DNA from: Pseudorhodoplanes sp.
GTDB taxonomy: Bacteria > Pseudomonadota > Alphaproteobacteria > Rhizobiales > Xanthobacteraceae
NCBI GenBank assembly: GCA_008933495.1
Contig: WBUW01000046.1
Location: 1-11,871, forward strand
Reading direction: 5' to 3'
DNA: 11,871 nucleotides
Of this stretch, positions 1 through 5,026 are shown in pieces; position 1 is the stretch's first letter, and the number at the start of each line of letters is the position of its first letter. Position numbers and translations under genes: made by a program. The notes under the pieces were generated by a model. The model had not been told where the DNA came from. It saw only the letters and a list, made by a program, of their open reading frames with translations, and did no database searches.

Positions 1-831
1 GTGTCAAAGCTTCTGGCGTACTTCACGCGTCCGTCCAACATCCTGTTCGCGCTTGCGCTCGTCGGCATAGCGCTCCTGTTCACGCGTCACGCGACGCTCG
101 GGCGCCGGCTTCTTGCCGGCAGCGTGATCGCCATGGCGATCGCGGGCGTCCTGCCGCTCGGCAGCCTGCTGCTGGCCCCGCTCGAAAACCGTTTCCCGGC
201 CTGGGATTCCGCAGGCACGTCGCCCGCCGGCATCATCGTCCTGGGCGGGGCGATCGAGCCGGAGGTTTCGGCGGCGCGCAACGTCGTCGCGCTCGGGGGG
301 TCGGCCGAACGCATGACCGAAATTGCCGAGCTTGCCCGGCGCTTTCCCGACGCCAGGATCGTTTTCAGCGGCGGCAACGCGTCCATGTTCGGTGGACCGC
401 GCGAAGCCGATTTCGCTGTCCGCCTGTGGGAGAGTTTCGGCATTGCGCGCGCGCGCATCCTGATCGAGCGCGACTCGCGGACGACGGCGGAAAATGCCTG
501 GCTGACCAAGGCGCTGGTGCAGCCAAAGCCCGGCGAGCGCTGGCTGCTCGTCACCTCGAGCTATCACATGCCCCGTGCGGTCGGCGCATTCCGCCGGGCC
601 GGATTTGAGGTCGAGCCTTTTCCTGTCGACTGGGTGTCGACCGGTGAGCCGCACATGCCCGGGCTGCCACGCTCGATTGCAGGCGGCCTGAACGCGATCG
701 ACACCGTTTCGCACGAATGGGCTGGATTGCTGGCTTATTGGCTTGCAGGGCGGACCTCGGAGCTCTTTCCGGCTCCGGCCAAGAGCGGGGCTTGCGATGG
801 CGTGCGTGCTGCCGACGGCTGTCGGCGCTGA
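1..831 (+). CDS. YdcF/SanA-like family membrane protein (DUF218)
   Basis: A 276-aa protein starting with GTG at the first base of the window, so its ribosome binding site cannot be seen. Two hydrophobic segments at about residues 12-29 and 34-58 anchor it in the inner membrane, and the DUF218 domain follows from about residue 75. The domain shows the family landmarks: GIIVLGGAIEP, the strand-glycine turn RIVFSGGN, the ERDSRTTAENAW motif and VTSSYHMPRA near residue 190. Family members are linked to envelope integrity or polysaccharide metabolism (SanA, ElyC), but their chemistry is mostly unproven. The N-terminus has the usual family layout (short arm, two TMs, then LENRFP), so GTG at 1 is probably the true start. 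The gene converges on the DUF3253 gene, with only four bases between stop codons. Confidence 0.87.
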   Translation: MSKLLAYFTRPSNILFALALVGIALLFTRHATLGRRLLAGSVIAMAIAGVLPLGSLLLAPLENRFPAWDSAGTSPAGIIVLGGAIEPEVSAARNVVALGGSAERMTEIAELARRFPDARIVFSGGNASMFGGPREADFAVRLWESFGIARARILIERDSRTTAENAWLTKALVQPKPGERWLLVTSSYHMPRAVGAFRRAGFEVEPFPVDWVSTGEPHMPGLPRSIAGGLNAIDTVSHEWAGLLAYWLAGRTSELFPAPAKSGACDGVRAADGCRR

Positions 832-835
832 GGCT

Positions 836-1102
836 TCAATCCAGGCGCGGCAAACCGAGGCGGTAGACGCCACGAAGATCGCGCGGGTCGGCCGGCTTTC
901 CCTTGCGGTAAATCACGAGGCGTCCGCTTTCCGCCAGTGCAATGGCTGCCGCCCGCACCGGTCCCATGAGCGGCGCCCATTGGTCCGGGTGCGGACCGCC
1001 GAGCGCGCGTGCGGCATCGCTCGGGCAGATGGTCCCGCCCGGGCCTCGTTCCGAAGCAAGAGCGAGAATGGCAGCTTGGATTTCAGTAGGTGGGCGCGAC
1101 AT
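836..1102 (-). CDS. DUF3253 domain protein
   Basis: An 88-aa protein on the minus strand, starting at ATG 1102. It shows the DUF3253 pattern: an N-terminal helix (PTEIQAAILALASERG), the TICPSDAARAL motif, and the C-terminal wing GRLVIYRKGKPADPRDLRGVYRL. The predicted fold is a small winged-helix-like domain; no function is established for the family. The frame is open further upstream to a GTG at 1150, but those 16 residues do not look like family sequence, so the shorter start is preferred even though neither start has a strong Shine-Dalgarno site. The gene converges on the YdcF-like gene (stop codons 4 nt apart) and was probably acquired or kept as a single-gene unit. Confidence 0.8.
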   Translation of the reverse strand: MSRPPTEIQAAILALASERGPGGTICPSDAARALGGPHPDQWAPLMGPVRAAAIALAESGRLVIYRKGKPADPRDLRGVYRLGLPRLD

Positions 1103-1247
1103 GAATGCAACAGACCGACGCAAGAAGACCAAAGCGCTTCGCAAGCGCACCTTCGTCGAACGACGTTAACCGGTTGTTACCCTTGTCGGCAGCACACTCG
1201 TTCCCGCGGCGCTCGAAGAAAGCCGTTATGGGGAAGGGGTACGGGTG

Positions 1248-1427
1248 ATGTCTGTGGATTCGCCGACGCAGGTGCCGGTTGCCGGTATGAATGCGTTGAT
1301 GGACGCGGCGGCGGACGCCGCCGCGGAAGCAAGATTGCAATGGATCGAGACCGTGCTTCTTGCGAGCGGCACGGTCATTGCGGTCTTCCTTGTCGCCGTC
1401 GTGTCGGTTCTGATTCACCTCGCGTAA
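1248..1427 (+). CDS. Small single-pass membrane protein (59 aa), hypothetical
   Basis: A 59-aa reading frame preceded by a purine-rich ribosome binding site (GGGGAAGGGG, about 8 nt before ATG 1248). A GTG at 1245 would add one residue. The N-terminal half is hydrophilic and alanine-rich (MDAAADAAAEARLQW, about residues 18-32), and a clear transmembrane helix follows (about residues 35-58, TVLLASGTVIAVFLVAVVSVLIHL). The C-terminus ends directly after the helix, which resembles small tail-anchored peptides. Its last 13 nt overlap the 3' end of the DUF599 gene on the other strand. I do not recognise a family. The ribosome binding site, the composition and the clean membrane helix support a real gene. 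Confidence 0.55.
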   Translation: MSVDSPTQVPVAGMNALMDAAADAAAEARLQWIETVLLASGTVIAVFLVAVVSVLIHLA

Positions 1428-2119
1428 CGCGGCTTTTCGGCCGCTGCGATGGCATGCAGCGAGTCGGACATAAACTGGCGCCGCCACATCACGAGCACGA
1501 CCGCAGCGGTCGCCGCCATGAACAGCCATGGACTGATGAACCAGCCGAGATAGCCGAGCGCAAAAAAGAAGGCGCGCTGGCCGCGGTTGAAATGGCGGCC
1601 CGCCACGGTGCAGAGGTGCGCGGCGCGCATGGCATAGGATTTGGCGGCGGGCTTCTTGCGATCGCGCGCGTGCGGCATCGCACCGATCAGGATGGCGACG
1701 TAATTGAACAGCCGGTAAGACCAGCTGAATTTGAAGAATGCATAGACGAAAATCACCGCAAGACCCATCGCCTTGAGTTCCCACAGTACCCGGGGCGTTT
1801 CGACGCCGAACGGCAGCGCTGCGGCAACCGCCAGCAAGTCGTCAGATGAGCGCAGTAGCGTGAGCGCGCCGCCGACCGCGATGAGCGAGGTAGAGGCGAA
1901 GAATGCGGTGCCATTCTGTAGCGAGGCCATGATCTGCGTATCGACGATCCGCACCTCGCGTTCGAGCATGCGCGTCATCCAGACGTCGCGGTAGCCATCC
2001 ATGCGCGCATTGAGGCCGGGCTGGCGATGCGCCACCCACTCGAGCGCGACATGATAGGACATCCACGCGCCGACGAAGAGAACGAGCGCGAGCAGGTCGA
2101 GGGGAGCAAGGAGCGCCAT
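1415..2119 (-). CDS. DUF599 family integral membrane protein
   Basis: A 234-aa membrane protein. Hydrophobic segments lie at about residues 5-25, 71-89, 116-147 and 184-211. The sequence NxRMDGYRDVWMTRMLEREVRIVDTQ after TM1, the FKFSWSYRLFNY stretch near residue 130, and RHFNRGQRAFFFALGYLGWF near residue 180 are the recognisable parts of DUF599. The function of this family is unknown. ATG 2119 is chosen over an in-frame ATG at 2152 because it has GGAG at a 6-nt spacing, while the upstream ATG has its purine run directly against the codon. The gene is transcribed away from the 34-aa peptide gene at 2307, and a perfect TATAAT on the minus strand at 2221-2216 could be its -10 element. Confidence 0.87.
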   Translation of the reverse strand: MALLAPLDLLALVLFVGAWMSYHVALEWVAHRQPGLNARMDGYRDVWMTRMLEREVRIVDTQIMASLQNGTAFFASTSLIAVGGALTLLRSSDDLLAVAAALPFGVETPRVLWELKAMGLAVIFVYAFFKFSWSYRLFNYVAILIGAMPHARDRKKPAAKSYAMRAAHLCTVAGRHFNRGQRAFFFALGYLGWFISPWLFMAATAAVVLVMWRRQFMSDSLHAIAAAEKPRYAR

Positions 2120-2191
2120 GACGATCTCCGGAGGGGACGGCTGGAATACCATCCTTGCGGATCATTCAGTCGCGACAAATGCAACCGCAGA

Positions 2192-2223
2192 TTGTGGTTA
2201 ATTGGTGCCTGGTAGATTATACT
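2192..2223. promoter_or_regulatory. Putative bidirectional promoter between the DUF599 gene and the 34-aa peptide gene
   Basis: An AT-rich box at 2213-2223 sits in GC-rich DNA between two genes that point away from each other. On the plus strand TTGTGG (2192-2197) is 17 nt from GATTAT (2215-2220). On the minus strand the same box reads as a perfect TATAAT (2221-2216), but no good -35 lies 16-18 nt before it. Each promoter would give a leader of about 80-110 nt. This is inferred from sequence alone. Confidence 0.35.
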
Positions 2224-2306
2224 AAAGTAGTAGACTCAAGACTGCGGCCGAGGCCGGGTATGAGAGAATGCAGCCGGCGCTCCGCAGCCAAAACCAGGAG
2301 ACGGCC

Positions 2307-2411
2307 ATGTCGATCGAGAAAGCCCCCAGCGAATCAACGCTTTCGACCGTATTGTGGACGGGCGGTGCTCTGCTCGTCGTCGCGGTGTTTGCGGTTTATG
2401 CCGCCATGTAA
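2307..2411 (+). CDS. 34-aa single-pass membrane peptide, hypothetical
   Basis: A very short frame starting at ATG 2307 with a strong ribosome binding site (AGGAG, 8 nt before the start) and ending in TAA at 2409-2411. The product has a hydrophilic N-terminus (MSIEKAPSESTLSTV) and one membrane helix at about residues 16-33 (LWTGGALLVVAVFAVYAA). It is followed 30 nt later by a strong rho-independent terminator (2441-2480) and preceded by a plausible promoter, so it looks like a complete monocistronic unit. I recognise no family. A good ribosome binding site, a coherent amphipathic layout and a terminator placed just behind the stop codon are the reasons for calling it. Confidence 0.6.
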   Translation: MSIEKAPSESTLSTVLWTGGALLVVAVFAVYAAM

Positions 2412-2440
2412 GCGTACAGCCCCCACTTTCGGCGGCATCG

Positions 2441-2480
2441 GGCGGCGCGGTCGGCAATAACCGCGCCGCCGTTTTCATTT
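2441..2480 (+). terminator. Rho-independent terminator of the 34-aa peptide gene
   Basis: A perfect 11-bp stem (GGCGGCGCGGT at 2441-2451 pairing with ACCGCGCCGCC at 2460-2470) with an 8-nt loop, followed by GTTTTCATTT. It lies 30 nt after the stop codon of the 34-aa peptide and isolates it from the rhodanese gene. Confidence 0.85.
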
Positions 2481-2538
2481 GTGCGCTTGACCGCGCCTGC
2501 ATCGCTTTCCAAGAGTGCGGCCGAACCGGAGACCGGGT

Positions 2539-2958
2539 ATGCCGCAAACCATCACCACCAGCGTCCGCGCGCTCGTCGAAGCCGCGGAAAAGGAAATCGA
2601 AAACCTTTCGGTCGAGCAGGCGCAGGCGTTGTACGGGCGTGACGATGTCGTGTTCGTGGATCTGCGCGACATCCGGGAGTTGCAGCGCGACGGCCGCATC
2701 CCCGGTGCGTTCCATTGCCCGCGCGGTATGCTGGAATTCTGGATCGACCCGGAAAGCCCCTATCACAAGGATGTCTTCACCCACGACAAGACATTCGTGT
2801 TCTTCTGCGGTGGCGGCTGGCGCTCGGCGCTCGCTGCGCAAGCGGCGCAAAATATGGGCCTGAAACCGGTCGCGCATATGCGCGGCGGGTTCGGGGCGTG
2901 GAAGAAAGCCGATGCGCCGGTGGAGCAGCCGGAGCCGGCGAAGCCGAAAGCCGGATAG
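2539..2958 (+). CDS. Rhodanese-like domain protein (single-domain sulfurtransferase)
   Basis: A 139-aa, one-domain rhodanese without a signal peptide, so probably cytoplasmic. The domain runs from about residue 24 to 122. It shows VVFVDLRDIRELQRDGRIPGAFHCPRGMLEFW, with the conserved strand-Asp-Arg and the GxIPGA substrate-loop motif. The active-site loop is CGGGWRS at residues 90-96, where Cys90 would carry the persulfide. The tail after residue 123 is Pro/Lys/Glu-rich. ATG 2539 is used because GGAG lies 7 nt upstream; an upstream in-frame start at 2515 lacks this and would sit before the domain's usual start. Its sulfur acceptor is unknown, and no neighbour points to one. It appears to be transcribed alone, after the terminator at 2441-2480. 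Confidence 0.88.
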   Translation: MPQTITTSVRALVEAAEKEIENLSVEQAQALYGRDDVVFVDLRDIRELQRDGRIPGAFHCPRGMLEFWIDPESPYHKDVFTHDKTFVFFCGGGWRSALAAQAAQNMGLKPVAHMRGGFGAWKKADAPVEQPEPAKPKAG

Positions 2959-3312
2959 GCCGCCCGCGCGATCAACAGGCGCGCCCAAGCCGCGAAAGAT
3001 GAAGTTCGCCGCCCGAAAGCGGCATTTCCTCGAATCGTCATCCCGCCTTTGCGCTTTGTTCGAGCGTGATCTTTTCCGACCACCGTTTCACACTTTTCGG
3101 GAACATGCTCGCGGCGCTGCGATGCCAGTCTGGTCCGCGAAGGCGCCGGAAATTATCGGCCTTTGACCCCGCCGCCGGCGCCGACGGTCAAGCTCAATTT
3201 GTCTGCGTCGACAAAGCCGAGCCATTCGCAACGCAAATGCCGCGGATCAGCAGAATTGACTTGTGCCGGGCCGGTTGCTCCCGGAATGATCGGCGCCCGC
3301 ACGGAGGCAAAG
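2959..3312. other. 354-nt intergenic region between the rhodanese and GST genes
   Basis: No convincing reading frame is seen here. A weak hairpin (GCCGC at 3008-3012 with GCGGC at 3019-3023, then ATTTCCT) could end the rhodanese transcript. The 49-bp Rhizobiales-type repeat lies at 3062-3110. Sequence from 3111 to 3300 shows no promoter I can support. The GST ribosome binding site (GGAGG at 3303-3307) closes the region. Confidence 0.6.
3062..3110. repeat. Copy of a 49-bp Rhizobiales intergenic repeat element
   Basis: The element has outer inverted ends (GAGCGTGATC at 3062-3071 and GAACATGCTC at 3101-3110) and two inner CTTTTC blocks (CTTTTCCGA and CTTTTCGGG). Read on the minus strand it matches, over its whole length and with about six differences, a dispersed repeat I remember from Bradyrhizobium and Rhodopseudomonas genomes: GAGCATGATC, CCGAAAAGTG, an ACCGGT-containing centre, CGGAAAAGATC and ATGCTC. 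The identification is from memory. The element is likely non-autonomous, and its centre has lost the ACCGGT palindrome. Confidence 0.65.
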
Positions 3313-3966
3313 ATGGCGCCGACGCTTCTTATCGGAAACAAGAATTACTCGTCCTGGTCCTTGCGGCCGTGGATTGCAATGAAGGTTGCCGGAATCGATT
3401 TCGACGAGCAGATCGTCCCGCTCTATGAGCCGGGCAGCCGCGAGACGGTGCTCAAATATTCACCGACGGGAAAAGTCCCCTGTCTGGTCGATGACGATGT
3501 GACGGTGTGGGAGTCGCTTGCGATCCTCGATTATCTCGCCGACCGTTATCCCGAAAAGAAGCTCTGGCCGGCCGATCTGAAGGCGCGCGCGCTCGCGCGT
3601 GCGATCGCCGCCGAAATGCATGCCGGCTTTGCAGCGTTGCGTAAACACTGCCCCATGAACATGCGGCGCGATCCGCGCAAAATCCGGGAGCTCGCGCCCG
3701 AGGTGCAAGCCGATGTCGCGCGCATCGATGCGATCTGGACCGATTGCCGCGGCCGCTTCGGGCAGGGCGGGCCGTTCCTGTTCGGGGCCTTTGGCAACGC
3801 GGACGCCATGTACGCGCCGGTGGTGTCGCGGTTTGCGAGCTATGCCATCCCGGTCGGGAAGGCCGCGCGCGCCTACATGGAGGCGGTCATGGCGCTGCCG
3901 GCCTGGAAGGACTGGGAAAAGGACGGGCGGGCGGAGCGTTGGGTGATGCCCGGGAACGAGGTCTGA
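3313..3966 (+). CDS. Glutathione S-transferase family protein
   Basis: A 217-aa cytosolic GST. The N-terminal thioredoxin-like domain (residues 1-82) shows NYSSWSLRPW at 11-20, where the Ser residues occupy the catalytic position used by Ser-type GSTs. TGKVPCLVDD follows, with the cis-Pro at 56, and then WESLAILDYLADRYP with the glutathione-binding Glu67-Ser68. The helical C-terminal domain (about 90-205) contains FLFGAFGNADAMYAPVVSRF, the N-capping region of its core helix. The length is normal for the family. ATG 3313 has GGAGG 5 nt upstream; the open frame upstream (to 3163) is unrelated low-quality sequence. The likely role is glutathione conjugation or detoxification; the substrate is unknown. 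It seems to be a single-gene unit. Confidence 0.92.
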   Translation: MAPTLLIGNKNYSSWSLRPWIAMKVAGIDFDEQIVPLYEPGSRETVLKYSPTGKVPCLVDDDVTVWESLAILDYLADRYPEKKLWPADLKARALARAIAAEMHAGFAALRKHCPMNMRRDPRKIRELAPEVQADVARIDAIWTDCRGRFGQGGPFLFGAFGNADAMYAPVVSRFASYAIPVGKAARAYMEAVMALPAWKDWEKDGRAERWVMPGNEV

Positions 3967-3987
3967 ACGTCCCGCGGCACCCAAACA

Positions 3988-4141
3988 ACAGAAAACCCGG
4001 CATGCGGGCCGGGCTTTCGTCTCACGAACTGCGCCGGAGTACATCCGTCCGTTCGCAGCCGTGAAGCATCGTCGCCTGAAGGGCCGCGCCGTGGGGCGCT
4101 GTTCACCTGATATGGTTACCGCATCTCCGGGTTCAAGACCT
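3988..4141 (-). ncRNA. Candidate EcfG-controlled small RNA (about 150 nt)
   Basis: A minus-strand transcription unit deduced from an exact EcfG-type promoter (4172-4148) and a hairpin plus T-rich tract (stem 4013-3996, then TTTTCTGTTGTTT). It lies between two convergent genes. The predicted transcript holds no believable gene. The only ATG frame with an SD-like stretch nearby gives 14 codons (ATG near 4072), and a GTG frame at 4106 has no spacing to its purines and runs through the terminator into antisense of the GST gene. Local structure is visible: GCGCC/GGCGC around a CCAC loop (4099-4086), and an interrupted stem formed by CTGCG/CGCAG and CGGA/TCCG (4058-4029). By analogy with the Caulobacter stress RNA GsrN it could be a post-transcriptional arm of the general stress response. 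It could also be only a leader or spurious transcript. Confidence 0.5.
3992..4017 (-). terminator. Terminator hairpin, probably bidirectional
   Basis: A 6-bp GC stem (CCCGGC at 3996-4001, GCCGGG at 4008-4013) with a 6-nt loop. On the minus strand it is followed by TTTTCTGTTGTTT, a good release tract. On the plus strand, where it would end the GST transcript 30 nt after the stop codon, it is followed only by CTTTCGTCT. The better tract favours the minus-strand unit. Confidence 0.7.
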
Positions 4142-4147
4142 TTGCAC

Positions 4148-4172
4148 AACGTCCCTCGAGGCAAGGTGTTCC
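4148..4172 (-). promoter_or_regulatory. EcfG (general stress sigma) promoter for the candidate sRNA
   Basis: On the minus strand GGAAC (4172-4168), a 16-nt spacer and CGTT (4151-4148) match the alphaproteobacterial EcfG/sigma-T consensus exactly. No annotated gene starts within reach, which is the reason to suspect a small RNA downstream. A transcript would start near 4141. Confidence 0.65.
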
Positions 4173-4252
4173 TCGCCAGTATCGGCCCGGATCGTGAATC
4201 TTTTGTGATGATCGCCATCCGCCGGCGGCTCGCGTCCGCAAGCGGCCTTCGG

Positions 4253-4801
4253 TCATGCCTCGATAATCGCCACGATCCGGAACGTTCCCGGATCGACCAC
4301 GACGATCTCATCGCCGACCAGGATGAAGCGGTAGCCGCGCCAGGCCGGATAAACCTCGATCACCGTCGCCGGCAACGGATACAGTTCGACATCGCGCGGC
4401 AAGGCGGTCCCGATCGCAAGCGTGAAATTCACGTTGGTGACGGGCCGGACTTTCTGCTGACGGATAACCGTGCTGATCGCCGTGCGTTGCTGGTTTGTCA
4501 GGTTGGCCGACGCGCCGGCCGCTCCCTGCCCGGTGGTCGCCGGCGACGACGGGGGCGACATGTCGCGGGCTTGTCCGCGGTTCGGCGCTGACGAGGGCGA
4601 CCCGGGCGACCCAGGCGAAAGGCCGTCCTTGGTCGCGTTCAGAGGCGGGGCGACCTTCTCGGCCGGCGCGGACGGTTGTGCCGCAGGCGCGCGTCCCGGG
4701 CCGGCGCCCGCGGGCCCTTTCATCTCCTGCGCGGAGGCGAGCGCCGGGAGGGCCATGAGCGCGACCGCTGCGGCGCCGGACATCAAATGGGTTGCTCGCA
4801 T
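4253..4801 (-). CDS. Secreted DUF1236 domain protein
   Basis: A 182-aa exported protein. A typical signal peptide covers residues 1-24 (MRATHLMSGAAAVALMALPALASA, cleavage after ASA), so it should be periplasmic or outer-envelope. Residues 28-105 are a disordered Pro/Ser/Ala/Gly-rich linker containing a repeated GSPGSPSS stretch. The C-terminal DUF1236 domain (about 110-182) shows PVTNVNFTLAIGTALPRDVELYPLP, then YRFILVGDEIVVVDPGTFRIVAII. This domain is common in Rhizobiales and its function is unknown. ATG 4801 has AGAGGAA about 7 nt upstream. An exact EcfG promoter (4878-4854) sits 53 nt before the start codon, so the protein is probably made during general stress or stationary phase. The gene is divergent from mccB. 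Confidence 0.88.
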   Translation of the reverse strand: MRATHLMSGAAAVALMALPALASAQEMKGPAGAGPGRAPAAQPSAPAEKVAPPLNATKDGLSPGSPGSPSSAPNRGQARDMSPPSSPATTGQGAAGASANLTNQQRTAISTVIRQQKVRPVTNVNFTLAIGTALPRDVELYPLPATVIEVYPAWRGYRFILVGDEIVVVDPGTFRIVAIIEA

Positions 4802-4853
4802 GCTGAATTCCTCTTCATGCCCCCGCACGCCTGCCGGTGCCGGCGCCCGGGTC

Positions 4854-4878
4854 AACGCACAGCGCGCAGCGTCGTTCC
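4854..4878 (-). promoter_or_regulatory. EcfG (general stress sigma) promoter of the DUF1236 gene
   Basis: Minus-strand GGAAC (4878-4874), 16-nt spacer, CGTT (4857-4854). The expected start near 4847 gives a leader of about 46 nt before ATG 4801. Exact consensus and correct placement make this one of the firmer regulatory calls in the window. Confidence 0.75.
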
Positions 4879-4887
4879 GCCCGCAAG

Positions 4888-4913
4888 CCGGACGGCACCC
4901 GAATGCCGTCCGG
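4888..4913. repeat. Perfect 10-bp inverted repeat in the DUF1236-mccB intergenic region
   Basis: CCGGACGGCA (4888-4897) pairs with TGCCGTCCGG (4904-4913) around CCCGAA. No T-run follows on either strand, so it is not an obvious terminator. It lies 9 nt upstream of the -35 of the DUF1236 promoter and could be an operator or an RNA hairpin. Confidence 0.5.
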
Positions 4914-4933
4914 GCGACCGCACCGCAAGCCCC

Positions 4934-5019
4934 GTTCCCGCGACCATCGTGCCTGTATGCGCCGGCGTTTGCTTTCGCGGGAACCCGCGCCATAGTTCCC
5001 CGAACGGAATCGCGGGAGG
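4934..5019 (+). promoter_or_regulatory. Structured mccB leader with competing stems that can reach the ribosome binding site
   Basis: GTTCCCGCGA (4934-4943) is a perfect complement of TCGCGGGAAC (4975-4984), 31 nt away. Its last eight bases (4936-4943) can instead pair with TCGCGGGA at 5010-5017, which touches the GGGAGG ribosome binding site of mccB. GGGAAC (4979-4984) can also pair with GTTCCC (4995-5000), which would release the first arm. This geometry could be a translational switch, or the perfect inverted repeat could be a protein operator. No promoter for mccB was identified. Confidence 0.35.
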
Positions 5020-5026
5020 ACCAGCG

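Noticed and set aside
1101..1169. A 22-codon basic peptide (MNATDRRKKTKALRKRTFVERR) starting on top of the DUF3253 start codon
   Set aside because: No proper ribosome binding site and no terminator; basic short frames are common by chance here.
743..1849. A 368-codon plus-strand frame across the DUF3253 and DUF599 genes
   Set aside because: It is antisense to two recognisable families and has no ribosome binding site or domain pattern.
4121..4140. GGGTTCAAG as the T-loop of a tRNA
   Set aside because: No acceptor stem, anticodon arm or D-arm can be built around it.
3460..4311. A 283-codon minus-strand frame through the GST gene and the intergenic region
   Set aside because: It is antisense to a well-supported GST and crosses the terminator hairpin at 3996-4013.
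4980..5004. GGAAC upstream of mccB as another EcfG promoter
   Set aside because: At 16 or 17 nt spacing the -10 positions read CGAA or GAAC, not CGTT.
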